Below are positions 47,101-57,300 of a DNA stretch of 64,000 nt, one piece after another. Numbering within the stretch: position 1 is the stretch's first letter; every line of letters starts with the position of its first letter. This DNA is from CBFHMJ01 sp965656875 (GTDB lineage Bacteria; Pseudomonadota; Gammaproteobacteria; Enterobacterales; Alteromonadaceae), in assembly GCA_965656875.1 (NCBI GenBank), contig CBFHMJ010000028.1, forward strand, positions 124,001 through 188,000. Direction: 5' to 3'. The notes beneath the pieces are model-generated. The model did no database searches. It was not told the origin of the DNA and worked only from the letters and a program-made list of their open reading frames with translations. The translations under genes were made by a program, and so were the position numbers.

Positions 47101-48271
47101 CAGATACCCAGCGTTTCAGCCAGATGTGATATTGATGAGCAATGTCGGCATCGCCGCAGAATTCCAGTTGTGCATTCAGCCCTGAATCCTGCTCAACTAC
47201 CGTCAATACGGATGTAGCGCCATGTAATCCTCGTACCTGAGCAAGTGTAACGCCTGGCGTTTCTTCCATGTTCAGATAGCTTTGTATCTGATGTGCTTTT
47301 GTATCAGCCGGAGTCAGGTATTCCGCGACATCATCCAGATTGAAAAAGACCTGATCGATACGCTTAAGATAGGTCAGTACTTTGTCGTTATCGTACTGTT
47401 CAACGGATACCGGTGCTGTTTTTGATAAACAACCAACAACACTTTCCAGTTCATCAAATGGACGGGTGACCAGCTCAACATACTGACTCAGGCTGCTTTC
47501 ACCGGTCAGACGATGATTCACGATCTGACTGGCGGCCAGTAAGATGGCTTCCGGGTCCAGATCATGTTGTTCAGCCAGTTCATGCATAGCTTCCCAGCTT
47601 TCGTCGTTAACAGCTGCCGTTAACCAGTGGCGACTCAGTGATGTTTCGTCTTTTACCCACTGAGTTTGTAAGCCGCGTAATCGGCTTAGTGCGCTGTTGG
47701 CAGGCTCGGCAATTAATTTATTCGCCGCGGCTATTTCGTCTTCATCTTCGGTCAGACATTCTTCCTGCCACAATGCGTATTGTTGGTAATCGGCTTCGGC
47801 CTCTTCCAGTGCGGAACCTTGTAGTAATTCGCTGAGTTGTTGCTGAAGTAATTTAACGGAAAAGCTGTCGCTCGCCAGTGCAGGTAATGAGAACCAGACA
47901 CGGGCAGGGTGTTGTGCATCACCCGGGAAGAATCCGGCACAACAGTGTTCACTGTTGGCTTTGGCTAACATGGCAAAGTACTGATACTGAGCGTCGATAT
48001 CGACAATCGCATCCACATCTAACCAGTGTAAACCGGCCTGCGGATTAACGGCTTGCATCGGGTAAACCAGCCCGGCCTGGCGTTGATAGTGGAAGCGTAA
48101 TGCATCATGGTGTGCAACCAGTTGTTCCAGTGCAGATTTGACCTGGCTTGCATTGAAGGCGGCATCGATATCCCAGCCAATAACAGGCTGTTGATGTGCC
48201 GGTTGATCAGCCCAGATGAGTTTTTGTTGGGCTGTCAGCGGAAAGCTGTTTAACGATTGATCAGTGTCCAT
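35108..48271 (-). CDS. NRPS: [interface]-A(Asp)-T-C-(half C)-A(Asn-like)-T-E-C-A(Asn-like)-T-C
   Basis: 4387 residues. A condensation-like domain about 1-430 is catalytically dead (HHxxxDG reads PALASDS at 130-136). A1 (P-loop near 586) reads DLTKLGHIG, aspartate-like. T1 is near 993. C1 has HHIISDA near 1184. An extra C-terminal half of a C domain lies at about 1511-1725. A2 (P-loop near 1931) and A3 (near 3468) both read DATKVGEVG, closest to the asparagine code. T2 near 2323 is GGDS, as usual before an epimerase. E has HHLVVDGISW near 2511. A DCL-type C has HHVLLDG near 2978. T3 is near 3861. A final C (QHHIASDG near 4060) ends the protein and must serve the Asp module that opens the next enzyme. 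The tail is rich in Arg/Lys. The product is therefore Asp, D-X, X, with both X activated by twin A domains. Confidence 0.9.
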   Translation of the reverse strand: MDTDQSLNSFPLTAQQKLIWADQPAHQQPVIGWDIDAAFNASQVKSALEQLVAHHDALRFHYQRQAGLVYPMQAVNPQAGLHWLDVDAIVDIDAQYQYFAMLAKANSEHCCAGFFPGDAQHPARVWFSLPALASDSFSVKLLQQQLSELLQGSALEEAEADYQQYALWQEECLTEDEDEIAAANKLIAEPANSALSRLRGLQTQWVKDETSLSRHWLTAAVNDESWEAMHELAEQHDLDPEAILLAASQIVNHRLTGESSLSQYVELVTRPFDELESVVGCLSKTAPVSVEQYDNDKVLTYLKRIDQVFFNLDDVAEYLTPADTKAHQIQSYLNMEETPGVTLAQVRGLHGATSVLTVVEQDSGLNAQLEFCGDADIAHQYHIWLKRWVSVLEQLIASPDAALNDITVLLDDDAQLLASAQGKVTTASAPSTIIDRLTHFAGETPEQPALMVGDTSLTYVQLHTLVADISTQISAVTQGENLPVAICLPRSHWSVVAMLSCLAAGAAFVPLETDNNHDRLIHLVSRIEPAMIITDATLSKTLNDAFEQTPQLLTNTLTVTSADTIASALPTLTVTDESLAYLIYTSGTTGEPKGVQITLGNLTNYCDSISQHLGLTPGLSFACVSTLAADLGYTSVFPAIMHGGTLHLLDYATVTDDVRYRAWLSKHQPDIVKMVPSHFQTLVKNADLSGALITDLLPKKHLLLGGETLQTALLDQLLSLQQAGMHDCQIHNHYGPSEATIGCFTVNLSHLPLTGWQHATSAPIGRAFNNVSFAVVDASLQPVPALTQGELIVGGAAISAGYKQASDKEQAKFLDFEFANGVKRAYRTGDNVRLLANGCLEFGGRIDAQVKVRGYRVELPAIEQVINQHPAIEAVTVQLHQPEGLNPRLVAWYVVNPGQNNNELIENLQRFITAQLPAYMVPDQWLKLDQLPLTRNGKIDRKQLPNPDEALAAHQQWSAPETPQEIALAALWTELLGVEKPGRDDHFFEMGGNSLLATQVVARLRKQTGKPVSLADLFDHPTLATQAAYLDSVGDDASALPAITSVAVDAHYPLSLAQQRLWFLDELNPGSAFYNVPACLQLSGKVLFNQIQDALTAVWNNHDALRLRFDTRQSAVQQAISAQPFSLAKTDLTAMSPDDAKTEARRLASQEAQKPFDLHNDAMMRGHWVQLSDNESWLLVTLHHIISDAWSTDILLQDFTRALAGQPLEKPALNYLDFAAWQHQLMQQDTLQPQLSFWQKRLHQAPQYLALPTDKPRPEYQTYNGARHTITLPESLVQSLDAIANQHGASRFMVLATLFNLVLQDLSGQQDICVAVPVAGRTQAGLERTLGMFLNILVMRTELNLATTTADLLAQIKRRSLTMFDNQDLSFDRLINELPVERATSYSPYNQIGFNVLNTPLGKNTEQLQTASGEVSVDLLTNSNHTAKYDVDWTVSASNEPGCLDVTIEYNTDLFVAETIERHAQRYLQLATELSEHLHHNWRDWLSSDTAAQPLPYRPGAATNNTAEQHQQITWWKQQLAELEPLHGLVPDMTRPTSPSDRQDLCDRVSLSLSDEQHQQLNAVADTLHVSPFVLLHGVFNLVMARHSQQDDIVSLATDHQQPSLVLRVNTGHEHPYDLLQHLTHVHREASAHQGITLEHLLDDGQFDRTTTHQPLVQLAFTLTDDKTDTPASLRSPFDLSLTLAIGDDSSVCHWYFNRQLFTDSRIHQFAEHFCHLLQSVLDAPESTLSTLAMMSPAEIQHQLVTLNQTSVTVDTEQLFHQRVSELAAQDTDALAVHMANDITHASADQQPLTRGELEQQSNQLAHWLKSQNIGPESLVGVCLPRTPRMLVSLLAIHKAGAAWVPMSPDYPAARLGFILDDTRTSLVLTTTDIAEQTQITTLADHKVQAVALDDDAVVTALASQSTEAVHIQAQSHEQALQRAAYVIYTSGSTGQPKGVVIEQAALLNYLSHVEREYLNQVSGAVVSLPLVFDATVTTLLAPLASGKPVILLNEQDDDLALLRQQLTAPEPLLFKLTPAHLEVLLTQQHTLSQAAHVLVLGGEQLLSRTARRVLEQLLPNAVIINEYGPTEAVVGCTTFNVTRDTVLNTDAVPVGKPIGNMQLFCLDSHGQPVPQGAVGELYIGGNALARGYLNRAELTHERFIDNHLSHTNSERLYKTGDMARLLPDGNLMFVGRRDDQVKIRGYRIETGEIEQQLLQVPGVVSAVVLPREDTNGHKRLLAWIVAGEDKPADNIAATARQQLADQLPGWMLPAAIMTIPQLPLTGNGKLDKSALPDPGAQQHGQVQSPIDETEQVLAQLWSELLNIPLANVSTDTSFFEAGGDSILSIQLVARAAQQGIHFNVKTLFAAQTIQQLARAASTGSQTDAPQTAITGELSLLPIQRDMLADNTDWHHYNQSVMLAPPAALNLHGLTNLVTALIERHDALRLRFSLAESNTKAVHLAMSDINVDQLVRSENWQADNYDTLPAFATEIQQGLAPENGELLRAVLIQPTAASGLSPRLLIVIHHLVVDGISWRVLLQDIELLYSQWQQGKPLQTAAKTSSFQQWGDFLAQHASDESITAQADFWQQQLTNPVQVIAENPANTGTTLSGQRESQQFMLSTAHTQRLLSQTQQAFRSQINETLLAGLMAGLRHWGGVNAVRLDMESHGREALNDSFDLSQTVGWFTAVYPLALTATTVATPTLINQLKTQLRSVPDNGIGYGLLKQLNPAVSLPNVASELVFNYLGQFDQLINDDNHFKPAEESTGDDISPVRQATHPLSINGRVQQGQLILTLSWDGATYYREAMEALLSQIQTALEDIITLSETHQQTEYVPADFPLATAKMEELAQWQQTTRIDDLYPATGMQQGMLFHSQLAEGSYVTQTRISLSNLDPAAFQQAWEMMLTRHPVFRTRFVGTDTGNAHQLVVPEASLRWVNNSLTGLTPENQQEEIDLFLVIDKQQDFDPVQAPLMRMALFDLGDNAQQQHQWEFVWSWHHVLLDGWCQPLVFADVTRCYQAILNGEQPEPVNHASYQDYVAWLARQDKQAAADFWQQQLADVTDVTPLPMVHQQRRHLLTQGEPEQQVLSLSVAETRQIQTLATQSKTTLNVILQAAWATLLARYSNTDSVVFGAVTSGRPAELPGVEQMIGLFINSLPVVTSLPSEHRVIDWLQRLHQQQVEREQYNFMPLAEIQQASALPQGLFDSLVIVENYPVDNELAQHASEAGLQVAAVNTRESTNYGICLIAHQTDALTIRFEIQPGLMNETQQQQLTRHFHQLLMQLTQAQQLTVGDLTVLTDDDVQHQLVTLNQTATPFDTSTLFHQQVSRQASLTPDAIAIEQAGTPGSQLSYAELEQQSNQLAHWLIQHNAGPETLVGICLERSPAMLVALLAIHKAGAAYVPVSPDYPAARLSYILNDTQMPLVITTQTIAQHTELASLSDQPLTIAPLDTLASELAQLPVTAPVTTPATEQAQLQSAAYVIYTSGSTGQPKGVVIEHQALLSYLQHAQQQYLTDVTTAVVSLPLVFDATVTTLLAPATVGKTITLVPEQDDDLALLRQQLTAEHPALFKLTPAHLDVLLAQPGLLSNAHHKLVCGGEQLSSHTARQVLEQLLPNASIINEYGPTETVVGCSTLTVTADTSLSGDAVSIGQPIGNMQLVCLDQHMKPVPQGAIGELYIGGAALARGYLNRPELTAERFVSNPFNELNSQRLYKTGDLAWVRDDGNLMFIGRTDDQVKIRGYRIETGEIEQQLVAVVGINNAVVLPRPDTSGHLQLVAWLITDTNLDESDQSAALISAARQQLTEQLPAWMMPSAFVVINQLPLTSNGKLNKAALPAPSLDDVADGDKPQTRVEQQLATIWAELLDLPVDNIGKSANFFNIGGHSLLAVRMVAEVRSRLQIELPVATIFDQPTLESLAGWLNEQHADLADCRTAITATTDENDLLPLSFAQQRLWFVQSLNPQDSSYNMPSFLKLTGKLDIAALEQAILNLMARQKVLRTCFVKQDETVYQQILPVPGKILNIHPLNAGDNFDQVAMEQAEQNALRPFDLTADYMLRADLFSREQAGEQNEWILGLTQHHIASDGWSVAILIRELSALYQAELTQTAENQTALAQLDIQYADYAAWQQDQLAGNRMKQLSQYWQRQLSGAPTVMPLPLDRERSDENSHQGDRVAVSLNNDAMNKLKALATEHGSTPFMALLAVYDLLLHKRTGETDIVVGTDLANRDHSGLENLIGFFVNLMPTRLDLSGNPGFNQLLARSRQMCLDLYDHQDMPFDKLVELINPVRSQRHHPLVQTLFVLQNTPKTALQADELNIEVLTPEQQHTRFDLGLFLEDTDEGMTGFWSYSTDLFDRSSIEQLNQQFDYLLQQVVADPDQPISRLQLSAEQPTQRKSQRRNRLAGLKKR
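43100..43740 (-). other. Orphan C-terminal half of a condensation domain inside the NRPS
   Basis: Between the complete first C domain and the second A domain of the 4387-residue NRPS lie about 215 residues (roughly 1511-1725) that match only the second lobe of a condensation domain. They start at a WWKQQL motif and include FDLSLTL and the usual terminal FxxxxRIHQFAEHF segment. The N-terminal lobe with HHxxxDG is missing. It is in frame and not interrupted. Confidence 0.65.
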
Positions 48272-48291
48272 AGTCTCGCTATCTCGTGGAT

Positions 48292-48325
48292 GCCATTACC
48301 GGTGTGCTAGTGAGCCGGTAATGGC
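48292..48325 (-). other. Hairpin in the gap between the PKS-NRPS and NRPS genes
   Basis: GCCATTACCGG at 48292-48302 and CCGGTAATGGC at 48315-48325 form a perfect 11-pair stem with a 12-base loop in the 90-base gap. There is no T-run. It is comparable to the hairpins in the other gaps of this operon. Confidence 0.5.
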
Positions 48326-48361
48326 AAAGCGTCGTTATTAATAAACCGTGTGGGGTAATGA

Positions 48362-51300
48362 TCAGGCTTCGGCCTGTGGATCTTTAAGGCTGTCTTCGAG
48401 TGAAATACCCGGCACAACAGTGCCTTGTTGCTCGACCATTTCAGCCAGTGCAACATTGATTTTTCGTTCTCCCTGGAATGGGTCGCGAGCGTGCGCTACT
48501 ACCATATTGTCGACCATCACCAGGTCGCCTTTCTGCCAGTCGAAACGTACTGCCAGTTTTTCGTATAAGTCGTAGGTGTATTTCGCGACTTCATCGCTGA
48601 TTTCACTGCCGTCACCAAAGTAAACATGACGCGGTAAACCTTCCTGTCCCATCAGGGCCAGCAGGGATTCACGAACTTCCGGTGCAAGGAATGCGCTGTG
48701 ATGAAGCTGGATCTGGTTGAAGAAAGATTTCTCGCCACTCTCAGGATGGATTGCAACCGCACGGCGAATTTCTTTGGTGCGTAATCCGTCATCAGGCATC
48801 CACTGGAATTCAATGCCTGCTTTGCGACATTTCTCTTCAACCACTGCTTTGTCTTCGGTTTTAAAGAAGTTCTGCCAGCTCACGTCCAGGTTGCGGCTGA
48901 AGTTACGGACGTAACACAAATGTTTGTTTTCGAATTCTTCGCGGATCGCCGGGTCCAGTTCTTTGTACACTTCACGACAGTCAACGATTGGTGTTGCACC
49001 GCCAATGGGCGACGGCTGAACACAGAAGAAGAACTGGCGAGTTGGCCACTTGTTCATGTGTGAACTTTCGTTGTGATACAGAATAGATTTGTCAATTGGA
49101 TACGGTGTTGAATGATAGATCTTCTCGCCTTTCTTCTCTTTCGGCAGATCACCGTATTCGCCGTATAAACTCGGGCAAATTGTGCGAGAGAAACGCTCAA
49201 AATCGGTTGCATCTTTTAGCGGGAAGTCGCGGAACAGAATCGCACCATGCTTTTGTAAATCAGCCAGAATAGCCTCACGTTCCATCTCGGCCCAGCCAAA
49301 CGGGTCAAGATCTTTATTGGCCGCTTTGACGATGAGAGGCATCGCCTTGCCTTCCTGATACGGGAATTTTTCAACCAGTGCCGTCGGCGTTACCGGGGCT
49401 GCCGCTTTTTTCGATTTGAAACGGTTAAAACTGGCCTTCTTCTTCGAGCGTTTGCTGGTTGCAGGTCCATTTGATGTGTCTGTAGTCTGGTTATCTTTGG
49501 TTAAATCTAACATACGTATTTCCTCCAGCGATTGCTCCGGATTGGTCAAAACACCCTGTATCAGGTGGCAGAATTCTTGTGATAGTTGATTGATAGTGTC
49601 CGGGTTGTACAAAGCTTTGGCGTAATGCCAGTAACCTTGTAGTTGTCCGTCTTTTTGTTTGAAGAACAGCGCCATGTCGAAACGACAAACCTGTTCGTCA
49701 ATGTCGAGTTGTTCGACAGTTAAATCGGGTAGTGTCAGGGTTTCGGACTGAGCGTTTTGCAGCACGAATAACACCTGAATCAATGGATTGCGGCTGGCAT
49801 CCCGAGGTGTTTTCATCAGTTCTACCAGTTTGTGGAATGGCATATCCTGATGAGCAAGCGCCTGATGAACCACATCTTTTTCCGCATGTAACATGTCACC
49901 GAATGACGGGTTCTGTTCAAACTGGCTGCGTAATAACAGCAAGTTGACGAAGAAGCCAATCAGATTACGGGTTTCCAGTTCTTCCCGGTTCGCGACATCG
50001 GTGCCGATAGCAATATCGTTCTCACCTGTTTTGTGATGCATGAACAGTTTGAATAAGGTCAGCAGTAATACAAACAGCGTGACGCCTTGCTGATCCGCCA
50101 GTTGTTGCAGTTTAGTTGACGCCTCTGCCGATAAGCTGAAACGATGGCAGCGACCGGTTAAATCCTGGCGGGCAGGGCGTGGCAGGTCTGTTTTATATTC
50201 AAACGGTTTCATACCGGACAGAGTAGGTTGCCAGAACTGACTTAATTGCTTAATCGCGTCATCGTTCAGCGTTTCGCGCTGCCAGGCGGCGTAATCACGG
50301 TACTGAATATCCAGTGCGTCAGGTGTCGCTTGTGGCTGGGTATACAGTTGAATGAAATCGCGAATCAGTACGTCCATTGACCAGGCATCAGCGATGATAT
50401 GGTCAAGCGTCAGGCTGATAATGGCCTGATCAGCTGCTGCTGTGGAACGAATGACATCAACCGCCAGTAATGGGCCGGTTTCCAGATTGAAGATTTGATG
50501 AGCCAGTTGGCGCACTTTATCTTCTGCCAGTTCGCTGTCCAGTGCAGTTGTGATTTCATGGACTTTCACCGGAATAAACTGGTTGTCGTCAATTCGTTGT
50601 ACCGCGCCTTCATCGGCTTCAATAAACCGGGTTCTTAGCACTTCATGACGAGCAACCAGGCCATCGACGACGCCTTGTAATCGCTCAGTATCTAACTGCC
50701 CGGTTACTTTAATTGCCGCGTGAATATTGTATAAACCATCCGGTTTTTGCCACTGATTCACCAGCCATAAACGTTGTTGCGCGTATGACAATGGCGCTGG
50801 ATTTTCGGCCAGACCCGGGGTGATCGTCAGCGCAGACGATGTTGCTGGTTGTTCGCTGTCCATCGCCTGAGTGAGCTGTTCAGTCAGTGCCAGCAATGAA
50901 ATACCTTCCAGGAACTTAACCACAGGCACGTCAATACCTGTGTGCTGTTGCACAGCATGTTTAAGTTCCAGCGCACGAATGGAATCCATACCAAGGCGGT
51001 TTAATGGTTCGTGCAGAGCTGATTCATCCGGTGTATCGCCAAGGGCTTCAGCCGTCGTGTGAATTAACCACTGTTGAATAGCCTGCTGGCGGTCGTCGGT
51101 TGTCATGGCTTTTAACTGATCAGCCACAGACAACGTATGTTCGTCTGTATCAAGGTCTGAATGCGGCAGGAAGCCACGTAGCAAGCCATGAGTGAAACGT
51201 GATGAATAGCGCTGTGCGGCTTTCTCCCAATCGGCGGCAATGATAGACACCGTTGCGTGTTTCATACCCATCGACAGGCTCATGGCATCGAAAGCGTCCT

Positions 51301-54300
51301 GTTCGATCAGCTGCTGAATACCCAGTTGCGCCATGGCTTTATCGACCAGCGTTGAAGCCGCCATTCCATCGCCTTGCCACGGTCCCCAGTTAATGCTCAG
51401 CGCCGGTAATCCCTGACGCAGACGTTGTTGTGCCAGATGGTCCAGCTCAAAGTTTGCCGCACTGTAAGTGGTTTGACCGGCATAGCCCATTAAGGCTGCA
51501 ACAGAGCTGAAACAAACAAACCATTGAAGCGGTTGAGACTGACTGTAGTGGTGTAACAACCAGGCTCCAGCTGTTTTAGGTTGCAGAACCTGAAGGCTGA
51601 CTTCTTCGGTGATATCGGCCAGTTGTTGCGTATCGGCACTTTTACCGGCCAGATGGAAAATACCATCCAGTTCCAGCGTGTCATCGTTAAAGAACTCAGC
51701 AACCTGATCGGCCTGGTTGATATCCAGTTTTTCCAGCTGAACATGACAGCCTGTTGCCATTGCCTGATTTAACTGACGTTGCTGTGGCGCAGTAAGCTGA
51801 TCGAATGCGCTGGCACGGCGATTGATCAGGGTAATTTTGCTTGCGCCTTTTTCGGCCAGATAGCGGGTAAGCATCAGCCCAAGCGCACCGGTGCCACCGG
51901 TAATCATCAGGTGTTTGTTGGTAAAATCTGCCGCTTGTTCCACAACCGTATCGGTGCCAGCAAGCTCGCGACCAAGCACAGCGCCATCCGTCAAACGGAA
52001 TTCGGTATGCTGAACTGCGCTGCTGATTAAGCTGACAAACGGTTGCACTGATGTTGGACTGGACAAACTGACATCCACCACGCCGCGCAAATGATCAGGG
52101 AATTCATGGATCAATGAGCGAGCTGAACCCTGAAGACTGGCCTGATAGCAGTTAGTCTGGGTCATGGAATCGACGGTCAGCCAGCAATCGACATTCGACA
52201 TGCTGCCTGTTAGTGCGAATAACGTTTGTAAATCGCTGATCGCCTGAGCTGCCAGTTGATGAAGCGTATCCAGCTCATACGTAGCTGCTTCATGAGGTTG
52301 TAATGCAACGATCAACGTGACGGATTGTTGCGCCATGGCTTGTAACGATTGCGCCAGCGGCTGTGTGCCATCGCTAATACAAACGGATGTCATATTAACG
52401 CCAGCTTGTTCGAATGTGTTGAGCAGGGTAGTCGGTCGGGTGCCAGACCAGGCAATCACTACGTTGTCAGCCGTTGTTGCACGAGTATTAAGCGTTAGCG
52501 GCTGCCATTGCTGGGTTTGAATCAGCGAAGTGATTTGTTCAGTGGTTTGATGGTCAGTTAACTGTCCGAGTTGCGCGGTCAGTTGTGATTTAAGTTTCGC
52601 CATCAGTTCAGGTAACACTGCTTTTTCTGCATCGCTCCAATCGTATGAATCGACCATTGAATCCAGCATGTTTACATCAAATGCCGGAGCTTTCGCCGCC
52701 AGTTGCGGCTTTTTGGCCGTGATCCAGTGGCGTTTGCGAGCAAACGGGTAACCAGGTAAAGCCGGACGTTGTACACGCGGTAACTGAGGTAACTGACGCA
52801 GATCAACCGGGAAGCCAGATTGCCATAATTGCCCGAGAGTACGAGCCATTTGCTGAATATCGTCACTGTTACGTTTCAGTGTCGCGTTGACCGATACCTG
52901 CTTAAATGAAGTGACTTGTTGTTTGGCTATCGCTGTCAGGATCGGGTGCGGACCTAATTCAACCAGCGTGGCGTTAGGCAGATCATTCAATAAGGCATCC
53001 AGTGCTGTCGCAAAACGGACTGGATGACGAATATGATCTCGCCAGTAGGCGGTATCTGGTGCCGAAGTTAGCTGTTGTCCAGTTAATGTCGAATACCAGT
53101 TAATGCGAGCAGCTTTGCAGATTTGTCTGTCCGTGATGTCGGCAAAAGCGGGTTGCATCGACTCCATTAGTGAAGAATGGAATGCATGGCTGGTCGCCAG
53201 CACTTTGTTTTTGATGCCTTCAGCCGTCAGGTAGTCACTAAAATTGTTGATGGTCGCGATATCACCTGCCACAACAGTTTGTTTTGGATGATTGATCGCT
53301 GCAATATCGAGGCTGTTGGCCGATGTTTTGGCGAATTTAGCTAAGGTGTCGCGGGTTTGGGTTTCGTTGAGTGAAACCGCCAGCATATGACCTGCTTTAC
53401 AAGATTCTGTCAACAATCCACGGTGCCAGGTCAGGGTATAACCTTGTTCAGCCGTGATGACGCCAGCCGTATAAGCCGCAGCGAATTCACCAATACTGTG
53501 ACCGATCACCGCATCCGGTGTTAACTGAATCGCCTTGAATACATCTACCAGGGCAACTTGCAATACGTACAGTGAGAACTGAGCGAAGCGAGGTTGTAAG
53601 AGTTCAGCTTCGTTTGCCGTGTTGAATAACAACTCGGTCAATTCAGTGTCTGGTTGTTGTTGTTTTACCCAGAGAGCCGCACGATCAATTGATGCTTTAA
53701 ACGTATCAGAATGAGTGTAGAGTGCCTGACCCATTTCAGCATAGATTGAACCTTGCCCGGTAAACATAAAGACCAGCGGTTGTTTATCGACTGGCTCGCG
53801 ATGAATGTAGTCCGCACTCAGGCTGTTCAGTTGCGCCTGCAATGATGTGGCATCTTTCGCCAGTAATGATGAACGCCAGCTAAAATGTTGTTGTGACTGA
53901 GTTGCACTACACAAAGCAGTCAGTTCTGCGGCTGTATAGTCATGCTGTTCCAGTCGTTTATTCAGTTGCTGTGCTTTGGTTAAAACAGCCGCTTTAGACT
54001 TACCACTTAATGCGACAAATGGCAGTACCGCTGGTGTTTGTTTTAGCGGTTGTTGTGTCGGTGCCGCCTGAATGGTGAAGTGGACATTGGTGCCACTTAA
54101 ACCAAATGCGCTGACACCAGCTACCGCTGGTTTATGCTGAATGACAGGCCAGGTTTGTGCTTCAGCAACCGGTTGAACCGCTTTGCTCTGCCAGTCGATA
54201 TGGCGATTTGGTGTGCCGTTGTACAGGTTTGCCGGAATATGCTGACGCTGAACACAAAGCAATGTTTTGATAACGGCCAGAACGCCTGCGGCAGCTTCAA

Positions 54301-57300
54301 GATGACCCAGTTGCGATTTTAACGCACCCAGGAGAATCGGTTGTTCACGAGATGTGTTGCTGGCCTGGAACGCGTCGGCAATCGCATTAACTTCAATCGG
54401 ATCGCCCAGAGGCGTGCCTGTGCCGTGGGTTTCAATGTAGCCAATTTCATTTGCGCTGATGCCACTGACGGATAACGCTTGTTGCAATAAGGCTCGCTGT
54501 TGTGAGCCATTCGGCGCTGTCAGGCCATTACTGTGACCGTCCTGATTAGCGACACTCGCGGCAATGGTGCCGTAGATGTGATCGCCATCTTTTTCAGCCT
54601 GGCTTAGTGGTTTTAACACCAACATGCCACATCCTTCACCGCGAACATAGCCGTTGGCCTCGTCGCTGAAGGTTTTACAGCGGTAATCTGGCGACAATGC
54701 GTTCAAATCATCCAGAGCCGTGAATCCATGCTGACTCAACATCAGGTTTACACCACCACATAAGGCGATATCAGATTCGCCTCGACTCAGGCTTTGACAG
54801 GCCAGGTGAATGGCGTAAGACGATGATGAACAAGCGGTATCAAGTGCCAGCGCCGGACCTTTACACCCCAGGAAATAAGCAAGCCGACCAGCGGCCACGC
54901 TCCGTGCAGTACCAAGTCCGAGGTAGCCAGCATCGCTGTCCATTTGTTCGCTGTTCAATGCCATAGGCGCGTAATCGTCAGTACTCATACCGACAAAAAC
55001 GCCAGCTGTTCTGGCCGCGATATCTTGTTGACTTAATCCCGCGTTTTCTAAAGCACGCCAACTGACTTGTAATAACAGACGTTGTTGCGGGTCCAGACAG
55101 GCGGCTTCTCTTGCCGACATATCAAAAAAGCTGGCATCAAAGGTGTCTACTGATTTCAGGAAGCCACCTTGTGGAATCGTGCGTGCATTGTCTAAGCCGT
55201 CAAAATCAGCATGTCGTGATTCAGGCAATGGACCAATCACGTCGTCACCACGATTTAACATGGCCCAGAACGCGTCGATATCGTCAATATCATCAGCGTG
55301 TGCAGATGGAACCTGTAAGCCCATACCTACAACAGCAATGGGTTCAACATGCCGCTTTTGCATCGATTGTGCTGGCATTGTGCGGTTATTTGTCGTGTTG
55401 TCATTTGTCAGGTAACGACATAAATCAGCCGGGGTTGGGTAGTCCCACAGTGCAACCGGATCAAGCTGTTCGCCTGTTTTTTCGCTCAGGGTTGCTGCCA
55501 GGTTTACCGCAGAAACAGAATCCAGACCCAAATCAGCAAAACTGGTATCCGGTTGAATACGAGCAGATGGAATGTTCAGTTGCTTACTAATGGCTTCTGC
55601 CATTAATGGAAATAACGTGTGATGCGGAATGGATATGGTAGGCGTAGATTCACTGGACGAGCTTTGCTGACTGACCTGACCTACGATGCTCAAATCATTG
55701 TCCTGATAGCGAATTTTTGTGGCTGAACGTTGGATTTTTCCGCTGGACGTGCGAGGTAGTGTCGCTGGTTTGATAAAGACGATATCAGCGACTGTAGTTG
55801 AAAATTCCTGACTCAGAGACTGACGAACCAGGCTGGCTGCGTCGTCATAATTTAACCGCTTTAAGCCGTGGCGACTGACTTCCATGACCAGTACCAGTTT
55901 TTCTTCATTGTTCTGTTCGATACTGAATGCGGCACAACCATCGGTCAGCAAGTCATCATGGGTTGCGGTCGCAACACGTTCCAGATCCTGAGGGTATAAA
56001 TTTCTACCCCGTAGGATAATTAAATCTTTTTGTCGTCCGGTAACGTAGACATTACCTTCATCAAGAAAGCCCAAATCGCCAGTACGTAGCCAATGGCCTG
56101 GTAATGGTTCGCCGTCTTTTGTGGCAACAGCATGAAATTGTTGTTCTGTTAGTTCCGGGCGATTCCAGTAGCCTTGCGCGACCGATGGTCCTTGCAGCCA
56201 GATTTCACCCACCTGACCATCAGCCAGTACCGCTAAACTTTCTGGTTGAACGATAATTAATTGATGTTGTGGAATAATCGGTCCACAGCTGACAAGCGAA
56301 CGGTGGGCAGTTGTCTGAGAATCTGCCGTCACTTTTTTCGCTGTGTGTTGGGTGAGTGCTTGTTCATCAAACTGATTAATAACCGGGCGACTGCCACTGG
56401 TGAACAAGGTGAATTCGGCCATGCCATAAGCAGGGAATACCGCATCGGGTTTCAATCCAGCCTGGCTGAACTTAGCCGTAAAATCGTTAACTGTTTGCGG
56501 GCGAACCGGCTCTGCGCCAGATAGTGATAAGTTCAGGCTTGATAAATCAAGCTGTTGTAACTGCTCGTCGGAGATTTTATCGACGGCCAGTTGATAAGCA
56601 AAATTCGGGGCTGCGGTCGCTGCTGCTTTGTAGTCAGAGATCGCTTTTAACCAGCGGAAAGGTTGTTGTAAAAATGCAACCGGTTCCATCAGTACAGATG
56701 TCATCCCACCATATATTGTTGCCAGTAATCCACCGATCAGGCCCATATCATGATACGGCGGTAACCAGGAGACGATGGTATCGTCCGTGGTGATACCCGT
56801 TTCATTACAAATATGATGGGTGTTATTGATGAGATTGCCGTGGCTGACCATGACGCCTTTAGGCGTTCCGGTTGAACCTGACGTGTATTGTAAAAAGGCG
56901 ATTGAATCTGAGGTAACGCCAGGTTGTTGCCATTGCTTGTGGGCATCTGCCGGAATATCAGCCAGATTCACGACAGTGTCTGACCAGACCGTGCCATCAA
57001 GGGTTTGCACCAGACGGTCATGCTCTTTACCCGACGTCAGGATTTGAATCGGTTTGGCATCCTCAAGAAGGGCGGCAACTTTCTTTCCATCCCGTTTTCT
57101 GTTGGCGGGTGGGTAGGTTGGGACTGCAATACGGTCGGCATACAAGCAACCAAAAAATGCGGCGATATAGTCCAGACCCGGAGACAGCATAAGTGCGACG
57201 CGGTCGCCTGACTGACCCGTTTGTTGAAGAAATCCGGCAATTAACTGGGCCTGATGATGTAATTGGGAATAGCGCCAGGACGCGGTTTCCTGCTCGCCGT

